From the NCBI GenBank assembly GCA_023460715.1, contig JAEWPH010000070.1, positions 1-54,990 on the forward strand: DNA of 54,990 nt, given 5' to 3'. The translations under genes and the position numbers were made by a program. The DNA is from Pseudomonadota bacterium. Its GTDB lineage: Bacteria > Pseudomonadota > Gammaproteobacteria > Burkholderiales > Burkholderiaceae_C. Positions 37,357 through 46,253 of the stretch are shown here, in pieces; the first letter of the stretch is position 1, and each line of letters opens with the position of its first letter. The notes beneath the pieces were generated by a model. The model was not told the DNA's origin, did no database searches, and saw only the letters and a list, made by a program, of their open reading frames with translations.

Positions 37357-38970
37357 ATGTCACAACCTTCTCTTCCCATGCGTCGGGCTGCTGCTTACGT
37401 CGCTCTGGCCGCCGTCACGGCGATGTCCTTGTCTGCCTGCGGCGGGGGCGACCAGGTTTTTGAAGAGCAGCCTGCGCCTGCGCCCTCTCCGTCTCCCTCA
37501 CCTTCTCCTTCGCCCTCTCCCAGCCCGTCGCCCTCGCCGGCGCCGACCCCATCACCGTCCCCCTCCCCGGCACCTTCGCCTTCGCCAGCCCCCGCGCCCA
37601 CGCCCTCTCCGTCTCCTTCCCCCGCTCCGGCCACGGGCAGCTGGGGTGCGCCGCAACTGGTGGAGAACGACACTGCTGGCGTCACCCAGCACAAGCTCGC
37701 CGTCGCGCCGAATGGCAAGGCCGTGTCGGCCTGGCTGGAAGACCGTTCCACCAGCACGCAATCGCTGTACAGCGTGCATGCCCGGGCCTACTCGCCGGAC
37801 ACTGGCTGGGGCGCGGTTGCTGCCTATAACGTGACCGGAACGAATGGTGCTGGCAAGCCCCAGATCGCCATCAACTCCAACGGCGATGCCATCTTGGTCT
37901 GGGTGCAAATTAGTGCGACGCAGGGCATCACGCGCGACTTCAATATTGCATCCGTTCGTTACAGCGCCACCACTGGCACCTGGGACGCGGCCCCCACCAA
38001 TATTCTGGGTGTGAACGAGATCCCGCGCGCTTATGACGTGGACATGGATTCGCACGCTGTCACGCTCGACGACGCCGGCAACTCCTTCTACGCCATCGCC
38101 AACCGCACCATCTTCGATGAGCCGGACGGCGCCTGGTACAAGCAGTACCGCAACGGCACGTGGACCCCCACCACCCGCTTCCTGGCAGGTGCCAGCTCGG
38201 AGGGCAAGGAGATCGCGCTGGTGGCGGCGCCCAATGGCGCAACGGCTACGGCGCTGTGGAAGCAATACGATAACAACGCCAGCAAATACCGCATCCTGGC
38301 GAGCGAATACCGCGACGGCTCTGGCTGGACCGCCGGCCACGCGGTCGACGGTGATCTGGCGCGAAGCTACGGCCCTGCACGCATCGCCATCGCTGCCAAC
38401 GGTGACACCACGGCCGTGTGGGAGGCATCGACCACCGGCGGTACGCGCACCGATATCTACGCAGCCCGCCTCACCAGCAGCGGCTGGAGTACGCCCACCA
38501 TCATCACAGCCTCGGCCCTCGGCCGCGACGGCTATCTGGCCGACCTGTGCAGCGACGCCGCGGGCAATGCGGTCATGTTGACGCTGCCGTTCGACCTGGG
38601 GCAAGTGGCTGCACAGCGATTCAACGTGGCCACCGGCTGGGGTGCTCCGGAGCGTGTGCCGGCGGACGATCAAGCCTTCATCGTTCCGCAAGCGTCCGTG
38701 GCGTGCAACACCAAGGGCGACGCCATGGTGTCCTACCGTGCCGCACTCGGCGCAGACAACAGCTACCAGCTGTGGGCCCGCCCCTTCGTGGCAGGAACGG
38801 GTTGGGGTACGCCATCCCAACTGATCTCTCTGTCGTCTGCCAGCGGTCTGACGCTGACCACTCCAGTCGTGGGGCTGGACGACAGCTTGCGCGCCCTGAC
38901 CCTGTGGCGCCAAGACCAGCAGGCCGGCGTGAACTCGCCCAAGGACCTCTGGGGTTCGTCCTTCCGTTAA
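37357..38970 (+). CDS. Repeat-rich lipoprotein, probable beta-propeller
   Basis: A 537-aa exported protein. The signal peptide ends in a lipobox (SLSACGGG, Cys near residue 28). It is followed by about 60 residues of Pro-Ser/Pro-Ala repeats forming an extended spacer. The rest holds seven to eight copies of a 45-60-residue unit, with an N/D-G-x-A-x-x-x-W strand (APNGKAVSAWLED, NSNGDAILVWVQ, APNGATATALWKQ, AANGDTTAVWEAS, NTKGDAMVSYRA) and an ending G-W-G/S/T (TGWGAV, SGWTAG, SGWSTP, TGWGAP, TGWGTP). This pattern suggests a 7- or 8-bladed propeller held off the outer membrane by the spacer. ATGs at 37357 and 37378 are both possible. Binding partner unknown. Confidence 0.8.
   Translation: MSQPSLPMRRAAAYVALAAVTAMSLSACGGGDQVFEEQPAPAPSPSPSPSPSPSPSPSPSPAPTPSPSPSPAPSPSPAPAPTPSPSPSPAPATGSWGAPQLVENDTAGVTQHKLAVAPNGKAVSAWLEDRSTSTQSLYSVHARAYSPDTGWGAVAAYNVTGTNGAGKPQIAINSNGDAILVWVQISATQGITRDFNIASVRYSATTGTWDAAPTNILGVNEIPRAYDVDMDSHAVTLDDAGNSFYAIANRTIFDEPDGAWYKQYRNGTWTPTTRFLAGASSEGKEIALVAAPNGATATALWKQYDNNASKYRILASEYRDGSGWTAGHAVDGDLARSYGPARIAIAANGDTTAVWEASTTGGTRTDIYAARLTSSGWSTPTIITASALGRDGYLADLCSDAAGNAVMLTLPFDLGQVAAQRFNVATGWGAPERVPADDQAFIVPQASVACNTKGDAMVSYRAALGADNSYQLWARPFVAGTGWGTPSQLISLSSASGLTLTTPVVGLDDSLRALTLWRQDQQAGVNSPKDLWGSSFR
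37477..37635 (+). repeat. Low-complexity Ser-Pro codon tract
   Basis: A run of CCx-TCx codons (with some GCx and ACC) encoding Pro-Ser, Pro-Ala and Pro-Thr pairs. The hexamer-like repeats are imperfect, so slippage could change the spacer length by pairs of residues without breaking the frame. Confidence 0.75.
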
Positions 38971-39091
38971 GGCAGCCATGCCCGGCGCGGCCCTCACCGG
39001 CCGCACCGCGCTGTGCAGGTGCGGAGCCTAGAGAGGCTCTGTAGCTATTGCTTCCCGTGTGCCTCCGCGGCATCGGACGGCCCGCATAGTC

Positions 39092-39127
39092 ACACCCCGG
39101 CGATCGCTACGGCGATCTCCGGGGTGT
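39092..39127. terminator. Strong bidirectional hairpin between convergent genes
   Basis: ACACCCCGG plus GATCGC pair with GCGATC plus CCGGGGTGT, giving 15 pairs interrupted by one mismatch (39101/39118) and closed by a TACG loop of the UNCG type. Short T runs or mixed bases follow on both sides. It lies between the lipoprotein gene (plus) and the DUF4832 gene (minus), the right place for a shared terminator. Confidence 0.6.
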
Positions 39128-39188
39128 TTGCGTTAGAGCCCTTCCCTTCAACCGCCCGCAGTTGCCGCCCGATGCGTGCCGAAACCAG

Positions 39189-40742
39189 TTAGCGCACCAG
39201 CACCCGTGTGCCCAGCGCGAAAGCGCCCAGCGCGGCATCCCAGCGTTGGCCCGCGGCCGGGGCGTCCGCGTTGGCCGGGCGCACGGCAAAGCGTGCATCT
39301 GCGGCCAGGCGGGCATCGCCGTCCGGCAAGGCCAGCAATACCTCGTAGGTGCCCGCAGGCAAGTCCGCCGGAACGGTGCTGCGCACGGTCTCTGCGGTCT
39401 CGGAACCGGCGGCCCACGTGCGCGGGTCAGCACCGCTGGCGGGCAGGCGGTGCACGGCTCCCGCTCCGTCCCGCAGCACCAATTGCATTGCGCGCGGATT
39501 GAAGAGGCGGGCCCAGCCCGTGTTGCGCACCGTCAGCGCCACGGCTAAGACTTCGCCGCGCCCGACGGCGTCGGCATGCTCGGCCTGCACCCACTCCAGC
39601 CGATAACCCATGCGTCGACGCACCTCGGCCATGCAGCCCCCCTTTTCCCACTGCGTGTGGAACAGGTCGCGGTAGTACTCGTCGTTCAGATAGGTCAGGT
39701 TGTAGCGCGCGCCTTCGGCCAGGATGTCCGGGCAGGTGGTGCGCGGCGTCGGCTGGTCTTCGTCGGCCGGGTCGCAGGTTTCGCCGCCGAAGGGGGCGAG
39801 GTCACCCAGACGGTCCACATACTCGCGCTGGGTGGCGCGGCGGCCGGCGTTTTCGTCGTAGGTGCCCACGTCGGTCGTGCTGGCCAAGAAGCAGTCGTTG
39901 TGCACGCCCATGCGATAAGCGCCGCCCAGCACCGCCGCGAGCGTCGGCAAGGTGGGCGCCCAGTCCATCACGTACGCGGGCGTGCGCAGCTGCACGAAGC
40001 GGCTGGCGGGTACGGCGTCCAGCAGCGCGTCGCGCACCTGGGTGCGGTTGGCCGGCGTGGTGAGCTGGTTGGACGAGGTATGCCATTCCCCCCAGGCGCC
40101 GATGAAGCCGGCCTGCACGAAGGCGATCACATCGGCGTTGCGCTGCAGAACCGGCTTGAGTTGTGCGATATGGCCCAGCACGCGGGACAGCGGGGCGTCC
40201 TTGACGTTGCGGTACTCCGTCTCGGATTCGGGGTAGTTGTACGATGCGCGCACGATCAGCTTGACCCCGGCCGCACGCGCCCGGGCAAAGGACGTATCGA
40301 GCCGCGTCAACAAGCTGGCCGGCAGTTCGCGCGAGCGGTAGGAGGACAGGTCCAGCGGCGTGTAGAGCAGCCGGTAGCCTTGCTCGTAGGCGTCCTGCAT
40401 GTCGCTGGCACTGAGCGCGTTGAGCTTCGTCCATGACCAGCGGTAGAAGCCGCGCTCAGGGTTCGGCCAGTCCGCGTCGCTCGGCGTGAACCGGGCCACC
40501 ACGGTGCCGGCAGCCGTAGCGGCCGCCGTCACGGGGGTGGCACCCGCCAGGGGGGCCGCCGCAGCAACGCCCGCCGCATCGCCGGCCTCCTCCGTCTTGG
40601 CGACGCCTTCCGCCGCGCCGCTGCTGCCGCCCCCGCAGGCCGCCACCAGCAGCGCAGCCGCGCACGCCGCGGTCCGCGCGCGCCAGGCGGTGGAGGCGGT
40701 GGGCCAGGTCAAGGATCGAAGGCGTGGGTGGGAGCGGGGCAT
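39189..40742 (-). CDS. DUF4874/DUF4832 lipoprotein
   Basis: A 517-aa exported protein. The lipobox-like LLVAACGGG is near residue 36, after an Arg-rich N-terminus. A low-complexity Ala-rich linker follows, then a domain beginning NPERGFYRW (near 93), the mark of DUF4874, a TIM-barrel-like region (IVRASYNYPE, IAFVQAGFIGAWGEWH). Then comes DUF4832 (YRMGVHNDCFLAS, YLNDEYYRDLFHTQWEKGGC), and a C-terminal beta-sandwich (VRNTGWARLFNPR, LPAGTYEVLLALPDG). These domains occur in predicted surface carbohydrate-active proteins, but I know of no proven activity. The catalytic acids may be in GAWGEWH. It is convergent with the propeller lipoprotein. Confidence 0.85.
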   Translation of the reverse strand: MPRSHPRLRSLTWPTASTAWRARTAACAAALLVAACGGGSSGAAEGVAKTEEAGDAAGVAAAAPLAGATPVTAAATAAGTVVARFTPSDADWPNPERGFYRWSWTKLNALSASDMQDAYEQGYRLLYTPLDLSSYRSRELPASLLTRLDTSFARARAAGVKLIVRASYNYPESETEYRNVKDAPLSRVLGHIAQLKPVLQRNADVIAFVQAGFIGAWGEWHTSSNQLTTPANRTQVRDALLDAVPASRFVQLRTPAYVMDWAPTLPTLAAVLGGAYRMGVHNDCFLASTTDVGTYDENAGRRATQREYVDRLGDLAPFGGETCDPADEDQPTPRTTCPDILAEGARYNLTYLNDEYYRDLFHTQWEKGGCMAEVRRRMGYRLEWVQAEHADAVGRGEVLAVALTVRNTGWARLFNPRAMQLVLRDGAGAVHRLPASGADPRTWAAGSETAETVRSTVPADLPAGTYEVLLALPDGDARLAADARFAVRPANADAPAAGQRWDAALGAFALGTRVLVR

Positions 40743-40934
40743 GGTGGCGGGCTGTGAGCGATCGGGAACCGGATTCTGCCGCCTCTGCGCTGCCGCCGCG
40801 TCGCACCGGTACGCGCCGGAGCGCCGCGTGGCGCCGCAGTCTGTCGGCCAGCCGGCCCTTCATGGCCGCACCGGGCCGGGATAATGGTGCCGGTTCTCTT
40901 TCGCTGTTCGCAACGCCCCCTCCCCGCCACCGGC

Positions 40935-42020
40935 ATGCAAGACGACCTGTTCGGCGCCCCGCCCGATACGCCCACGCCACCGCCACCGCCCGATTCCGCC
41001 CTGGCTCCGCCGCCCGGCACGGCGGCGCCCGCGCGGCGCACCGGCGTGCACCCCGCCGCATGGGATGCGGAGCTGCACGCCTTGGCGGCCCGCCTGCCTC
41101 CGCAGCTGCGACTGGGAACTTCCTCATGGAGCTACCCCGGCTGGCAGGGGCTGGTCTGGGAAGGCGCGCATTCCGAGCAGACCCTGGCCAAGAAGGGCCT
41201 GCCCGTCTATGCGCAGCACCCGTTGCTGCGCACGGTGAGCATCGACCGCAGCTTCTACCGCCCGCTCACGGTGAGCGACTACCTGCGCTACGCGGCCCAG
41301 GTGCCGCCGGACTTCCGCTTCGTGGTCAAGGCGCCCAGCCTGGTGACCGATGCGCTGGTGCGCAGCGAGGACGGACGAGGCCGCGAGCCCAATGCGGCAT
41401 TTCTCAGCCCGCAGCTGGCGGTGCAGGAGTTCGTGAAGCCGGCGCTGGAGGGCCTGGGCCCGCTCACGGGGGCGCTGGTGTTCCAGCTCAGTCCCCTGCC
41501 CTGGCCGCAGCTTCAGCGCATCGATGCCGTGCTCGACCGGCTGCACGCCATGCTGCAGGCCCTGCCCGCGCTGGCGCCCACCGCGCCGGACGGCGTTGTC
41601 GCAGTGGAAGTGCGCGATCCCGAATGGCTGGCCCCGGCGGTGATGCCGCGGTTGGCCGAAGTGCTGCGTTCGGCGGGCGCCACCTACTGCGTCGGGCTGC
41701 ATGCCAAGATGCCGCCCCTGGCCGACCAGCTCCGCTTGCTGCGCCTTCTGTGGCCGGGTCCGCTGGTGTGCCGCTGGAACCTGCATCCCGTGCACGGCCC
41801 CTATGGTTATGAAGAAGCCGAGAAGCTCTACGGCCCCTATGACCGCATCCACCACCCCGAGCCCGCGCTGCACGCGGCGCTGGCGCAGGCCATTGCCGGC
41901 ATCACCGGCCGGGGCCAGCGGGCGTACGTGACCATCAGCAACCACGCCGAAGGCTGCGCACCGCTCACCGTACGCACCCTGGCGCAAGAGATCGCCGGAC
42001 GCCTGGGCAACGGCCCATAG
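40935..42020 (+). CDS. DUF72 family protein
   Basis: A 361-aa member of the DUF72 (YecE-like) TIM-barrel family, whose function is not established. The core begins near residue 58 with LGTSSWSYPGWQGLVW, and FYRPLTVSDYLRYAAQVPPDFRFVVKAP near 115 is characteristic. A proline-rich N-terminal extension of about 50 residues is extra compared with short DUF72 proteins. I begin at the ATG at 40935; the frame is open 51 bases further up. A dispersed-repeat copy begins at its stop codon. Confidence 0.85.
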   Translation: MQDDLFGAPPDTPTPPPPPDSALAPPPGTAAPARRTGVHPAAWDAELHALAARLPPQLRLGTSSWSYPGWQGLVWEGAHSEQTLAKKGLPVYAQHPLLRTVSIDRSFYRPLTVSDYLRYAAQVPPDFRFVVKAPSLVTDALVRSEDGRGREPNAAFLSPQLAVQEFVKPALEGLGPLTGALVFQLSPLPWPQLQRIDAVLDRLHAMLQALPALAPTAPDGVVAVEVRDPEWLAPAVMPRLAEVLRSAGATYCVGLHAKMPPLADQLRLLRLLWPGPLVCRWNLHPVHGPYGYEEAEKLYGPYDRIHHPEPALHAALAQAIAGITGRGQRAYVTISNHAEGCAPLTVRTLAQEIAGRLGNGP

Positions 42021-42092
42021 CTATTATATTGATATCAATATGCGCTTATCTATCAAGCGCTTGCGGCCATTTTGGCTTTAAAGGCTTGCGAC
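42016..42092 (+). repeat. Dispersed repeat copy after the DUF72 gene
   Basis: Begins ATAGCTATTATATTGATATC across the stop codon of the DUF72 gene, then ATCAAGCGCTTGCGGCCATT and TTGGCTTTAAAGGC. It shares the ATAGCT start, the GCGCTT/AAGCGC inverted pair and the GGCCxxxxTGGCT end with the copies at 32826 and 53149. The insert TATTGATATCAATA is a perfect palindrome. Confidence 0.55.
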
Positions 42093-42224
42093 AGGCCCAC
42101 GGTACGTGCGTAGAGCCCGCGCCACAACGCTGCATCTAGGCGAGCAAAACGCGCTGGCCTCCGCTATCGCGGCGCTGCTTTTTCCAGTACACCGGAGCTG
42201 TTCCACCTGCAGGAAAGCCCCTCC

Positions 42225-43463
42225 ATGCGCCACCCGCCCAGCCTCTTCGATGCCCGTCCGAATCCCGTGTCCACCGTCATTGCCGAGAGCGTGGGCCTGG
42301 TCGGCATCGACCGCATGCTGCACACGGTGCGCAAGCACCTGGGCATGGACGTGGCGTTCATCTCCCGCTTCCGCGCGCAGGACCGCCTGTTCGACCATGC
42401 GGATGCCGACGACCCTGCATCGCCCGTCCAGCGCGGCGGCAGCCTTTCGCTGCAGGAGGGCTACTGCCTGAAGGTGGTGCGCGGTGAGCTGCCGCAGTGC
42501 ATTCCGGACACCTCCGCCCTGCCTGCCGCGCAGGCCATTCCCGCCACGGCGGCCATTCCCATCGGCGCGCACCTGAGCGTGCCCATCGTGCTCAGCACCG
42601 GCGTGGTCCACGGCACGCTGTGCTGCTTTCGCCACCAGCCCGACCCCAGCCTGGGCGAGCGCGACATGCAGCTGATGCGCGCCTTCGCCGACGTGATCGC
42701 CGACCGCATCGACGAGCAGCACGCCGCCCAGCGCGTGCAAAGGGAAACGGTCGCGCGCATCCGGCACGCCATGGACAGCGGGGCGCCGCGCATCGTCTAC
42801 CAGCCCATCTACGCGCTGCGCCCGCAGCGGCTGGAGGGCTTCGAATGCCTGTCCACCTTCGACCTGGAGCCGCGGCGCCCGCCGAACGTCTGGTTTGACG
42901 CTGCGGCCGGGGCCGGGCTGGGCACCGAGCTGGAGCTGCATGCCCTGCACAAGGCACTGGAGATGCTGCCGGCCTTCGCACCGCACCTGTCGCTCAGCAT
43001 CAACTGCTCGCCGGCGGCGGTGCTCGACGGCAGCCTGGCCCGCACCCTGGAGTTCGCCGACCTGTCGCGCATCGTGGTGGAGATCACCGAACACGCCACT
43101 GTGGACAACTACACCACCCTCGCGGCCACGCTGCAGCCGCTGCGCGACCGCGGTGCGCGCCTGGCCATCGACGATGCCGGCGCCGGCTACGCCAGCATGC
43201 GGCACATCCTGAACCTGCAGCCGGACGTGATCAAGCTGGACATGAGCATCACCCGGGGCATCGACACCGACGCCAGCCGCCGCGCACTGGCGCGTGGCCT
43301 GATCCTGTTCGCGCACGACATCGGCAGCGGCATCACTGCCGAAGGCGTGGAAACCGAGGACGAGGCCCGCACGCTGGGCGACCTGGGCGTCGATCATCTG
43401 CAGGGCTACCTGCTCGGCCGCCCCATGCCTTTCGACGACGCCCGCCGCTGCGCGATGCATTGA
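42225..43463 (+). CDS. GAF-EAL protein, probable c-di-GMP phosphodiesterase
   Basis: A 412-aa cytoplasmic protein with an N-terminal GAF-like sensor (about residues 20-165, FISRFRAQDRLF and LSVPIVLSTGVVHGTLCCF) and a C-terminal EAL domain (about 185-405). The EAL signature is ECLS, not EALL, but the metal and substrate residues are kept: E in FECLS, N in SINCSP, E in EITEH, DD in DDAGAGYAS, K in IKLDMS, E in AEGVET and Q in LQGYLLGRP. Loop 6 has Ala for the usual Phe. Activity is therefore likely but could be altered. CAGGAAAG lies about 11 bases before the ATG. No GGDEF partner is nearby. Confidence 0.88.
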   Translation: MRHPPSLFDARPNPVSTVIAESVGLVGIDRMLHTVRKHLGMDVAFISRFRAQDRLFDHADADDPASPVQRGGSLSLQEGYCLKVVRGELPQCIPDTSALPAAQAIPATAAIPIGAHLSVPIVLSTGVVHGTLCCFRHQPDPSLGERDMQLMRAFADVIADRIDEQHAAQRVQRETVARIRHAMDSGAPRIVYQPIYALRPQRLEGFECLSTFDLEPRRPPNVWFDAAAGAGLGTELELHALHKALEMLPAFAPHLSLSINCSPAAVLDGSLARTLEFADLSRIVVEITEHATVDNYTTLAATLQPLRDRGARLAIDDAGAGYASMRHILNLQPDVIKLDMSITRGIDTDASRRALARGLILFAHDIGSGITAEGVETEDEARTLGDLGVDHLQGYLLGRPMPFDDARRCAMH

Positions 43464-43508
43464 CGCCGCAGCAGGCCCACCCGGCCTGAGCGGCCGCCCT
43501 CTGCCCTT

Positions 43509-44957
43509 TCAGCCGTGCGGCTGGCGCACGCGCAGCGTGCTGCACACGCCGCCCAGCACGGCGCAGCCGGCCGCCAGCATCAGCGCGATCGACTCGCCCC
43601 GGCCGTCGTGCTCCGTCCATACCGCGAAGATGCCTGCGAGCACCACCGCGCCCAGCGTCTGCCCGGTCAGACGCGCGGTGCCCAGCATGCCGCTGGCCGC
43701 GCCGCTGCGGTGCAGGGGCGCGGAGGTCACGATGGTGTGGTTGTTGGGCGACTGGAACAGCGCAAAGCCCACGCCGCACAGCGCCATGCGCCACACCACG
43801 TCCGCCGTGGCGGCCTGCGTGGGCATCAGGGCCAGCGCCAGCAGGCCGCAGGCGAACAGGCCCATGCCCACCCCGCCCAGCCAGCCGTCCTGGAAGCGCC
43901 CGATGAGCCGCCCGGCGATGGGCGCCACGATCACGATAGCCAACGGCCAGGCGGTGATCAGCAGGCCCGCCTCCAGGTGCGAGCGGCCGTGCACCTCCAG
44001 CAGCAGGAAGGGCAGCGCCAAGAAGGCCAGCATCTGCGCGCTGAAGGCGCTGACCGAAGAGGCCATGGACAGCGCGAACACGGGAATGCGCAGCAGATCC
44101 ACCGGGAAGAGCGGCGCCGCCAGCGGCCACTGCCGGCGCAGGTACACCGCCCCCACGGCCAGCCCCGCCGCCAGCAGCGCCCAGCCCAGCCAGGGCGTGG
44201 TGGGCGCACCGGGTGCCGCGGCATCGCTGCGCACGCCGAGCTGCTCGCCGCCGATGAAGATCAGCGTGAACATGGCGATGTTCAGCGCCACGTCGATGAA
44301 CGAGAAGCGCGGCGTGTCGTGCGCCTTGACCGGATTGCCCGGCAGCGCCTGGCGGCCCAGCCACAGCGTGAGCAGCCCCAGCGGCAGATTGATCGCGAAC
44401 AGCCAGTGCCAGGACGCCACCGACAGGATGCCCGCCGCCACCGACGGCCCGGCCATCGACGCGGTCGCCACCACCAGCGAGTTGATGGCCATGCCGCGCC
44501 CGAGCGCCGCCCGCGGGTAGATGAGCCGCACCAGCGCCGCGTTCACGCTCATGAGGCCCGCCGCGCCCATGCCCTGCAGCGCCCGCGCCGCGATCAGCAC
44601 CGGCAGCGAGGTCGCCAGCATGGCCGCCAACGAGGCCGCAGCGAACAGCACCATGCCCAGCAGGTACACGCGCCGGTAGCCGTAGCGGTCGCCCAGCGCG
44701 GCCAGGGGCAGCAGCAGCACCAGCGTGGCGATCTGGTAGGCATTGACCACCCAGATGGACTGCGCCGAGCCGGCACCCAGCTCACGCCCGATGGCTGGCA
44801 GCGCGAGGTTGACGATGCTGCTGTCCAGCACGGCCAGGGTGATGCCGAGGATGATGACCAGCATGGCCCGGTGGCGCGCGGGCACCGGCAGGCCGTCGTG
44901 CAGCACGGGCGCGCTGGCGCCGGCCGGGGCGCCCGGCAGCGGGGCAGCGGTGCTCAT
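43509..44957 (-). CDS. MFS transporter, DHA2 (EmrB/QacA) drug-efflux family
   Basis: A 482-aa 14-helix proton antiporter. Motif C-like TLAVLDSSIVNLALPAIG is in helix 1 (near residue 40), the DHA2 mark. The motif A loop LAALGDRYGYRRVYLLG is near residue 85, and LFAINLPLGLLTL follows near 180. I begin at the ATG on the complement of 44957, which overlaps the stop of the Bcr/CflA gene upstream (ATGA). Substrates cannot be told. No TetR or MarR regulator is adjacent. Confidence 0.9.
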   Translation of the reverse strand: MSTAAPLPGAPAGASAPVLHDGLPVPARHRAMLVIILGITLAVLDSSIVNLALPAIGRELGAGSAQSIWVVNAYQIATLVLLLPLAALGDRYGYRRVYLLGMVLFAAASLAAMLATSLPVLIAARALQGMGAAGLMSVNAALVRLIYPRAALGRGMAINSLVVATASMAGPSVAAGILSVASWHWLFAINLPLGLLTLWLGRQALPGNPVKAHDTPRFSFIDVALNIAMFTLIFIGGEQLGVRSDAAAPGAPTTPWLGWALLAAGLAVGAVYLRRQWPLAAPLFPVDLLRIPVFALSMASSVSAFSAQMLAFLALPFLLLEVHGRSHLEAGLLITAWPLAIVIVAPIAGRLIGRFQDGWLGGVGMGLFACGLLALALMPTQAATADVVWRMALCGVGFALFQSPNNHTIVTSAPLHRSGAASGMLGTARLTGQTLGAVVLAGIFAVWTEHDGRGESIALMLAAGCAVLGGVCSTLRVRQPHG

Positions 44958-46174
44958 GCCTGCGGCCCCGCCACGCGGTGCGCGCGGGTGCCGCCCAGGG
45001 TGACCCAGGTGAGGGCGAAGCCGATGAGCGCGCCCGTGGCCATGCCCACCACCATGGGCAGCGGTTGGCCCGTGGCGAACAGGCCCACCAGGCCCATGGC
45101 CACCGCGCCGATCAGCATCTGCAGCGTGCCCAGCAGCGCCGAGGCGGTGCCGGCGATGGCGCCATGCTCTTCCAGCGCCAACACGGAGGTGGTGGGTATC
45201 ACCAGCCCCATGCAGCCGCTGGCGACGAAGTACAGGCCCAGCAGCACGGCCAGCCGGTCGCCGCCCGACAGGTAATACGCCAGCAGGGCCAGCATGACGG
45301 CCGCCGCCGCACTGACGGCGGCCTTCACCACCGCCACCAGCCCGAAGCGCCGCCCCAGCCGGGCCGTGAACTGGGCCGAGGCGAAGAAGGCCGCAGCGTT
45401 CACCGAGAACGCCAGGCTGTACTGCACAGGCGTGAGGCCGTAGTGGTTGATGAGCACGAAGGGCGAGCTGGCCAGGTACACAAAGAAGCCGCCGATCGAG
45501 CAGCCGCTGATGAACACCAGGCCCAGGAAGTGCGTATCGCGCAGCAACACGGCATAACCGGCCAGGGCACTGCGCAGGTCGCTGCCCAGCCGGTCGGCGG
45601 GCAGGCGCGTCTCGGGCAGTGCCTGGCGCACCAGCACCAGGCCGGCCAGAGCCGCCACGGCCACGGCCCAGAACACGCCGCGCCAGCCGGTGAGCGCAAT
45701 GACCCCGCTGCCGGCCAGCGGCGCCAGCAGGGGCGACACGCTGAACACCAGCATGAGCAGCGACATCAAACGCGCGGCCTCGTTGCCGGTGTGCATATCG
45801 CGCACCACGGCGCGTGGAATCACCATGCCGGCCGCCGCCCCCAGGCCCTGCACGAAGCGCAGCGCCACCAGGGTGTGGATATCCGTAGCCAGCGCGCAGC
45901 CCACGCTGGCCAGCGTGAACAACGCCAGGCCGAAGTACAGCGGCGGCTTGCGGCCCACCATGTCGGAAACGGGCCCGTAGAACAGCTGGCCCACGCCCAG
46001 GGAGAGGAAGAAGGCCGTCAGGCTCCACTGCACGGCGGCCACGTCAGCGCCCAGGCTGGCGCCGATGGCCGGCAGCGCCGGCAGGTACATGTCGATGGCG
46101 AAGGGCCCAATGGCCGAGAGCAGGCCGAGCACGAGCGCGGCCTGGAGAAAACGGGACAACTGCATTGACCCCAT
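44954..46174 (-). CDS. MFS transporter, Bcr/CflA (DHA1) family
   Basis: A 406-aa 12-helix exporter. AIGPFAIDMYLPALPAIG in helix 1 is the Bcr/CflA signature, GQLFYGPVSDMVGRKPPLYFG is motif A and RFVQGLGAAAGMVIPRAVVRD is motif B. Relatives export bicyclomycin, chloramphenicol or sulfathiazole. Possible starts are the ATGs at the complement of 46174 and of 46165 (the second has a weak GGGG before it). The stop overlaps the DHA2 gene start, so the two pumps are translationally coupled. Confidence 0.9.
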   Translation of the reverse strand: MGSMQLSRFLQAALVLGLLSAIGPFAIDMYLPALPAIGASLGADVAAVQWSLTAFFLSLGVGQLFYGPVSDMVGRKPPLYFGLALFTLASVGCALATDIHTLVALRFVQGLGAAAGMVIPRAVVRDMHTGNEAARLMSLLMLVFSVSPLLAPLAGSGVIALTGWRGVFWAVAVAALAGLVLVRQALPETRLPADRLGSDLRSALAGYAVLLRDTHFLGLVFISGCSIGGFFVYLASSPFVLINHYGLTPVQYSLAFSVNAAAFFASAQFTARLGRRFGLVAVVKAAVSAAAAVMLALLAYYLSGGDRLAVLLGLYFVASGCMGLVIPTTSVLALEEHGAIAGTASALLGTLQMLIGAVAMGLVGLFATGQPLPMVVGMATGALIGFALTWVTLGGTRAHRVAGPQA

Positions 46175-46253
46175 TGTGGTGCACGGCGCGCGCGTCTGCC
46201 GCCGTGGGGTTGATCGCTGCGGCGCTCCGGAGGCCCTCGGCGCTGCCTCCAAA

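Noticed and set aside
37477..37635. Possible CRISPR-like or tandem DNA array
   Set aside because: The repetition is codon-level Pro-Ser coding inside a gene; there are no spacers or fixed-length repeats.
39100..39124. Match between GGCGATCTCCGGGG in the 39-kb hairpin and the GCGATCTCCCGGGG end of the inverted-repeat element
   Set aside because: The similarity is short and confined to the hairpin arm; the rest of the element's end is absent, so I treat it as chance.
43515..46168. Long plus-strand open frames across the two MFS genes
   Set aside because: They are Arg- and Gln-rich shadows. The minus strand encodes two complete transporters joined by an ATGA overlap.
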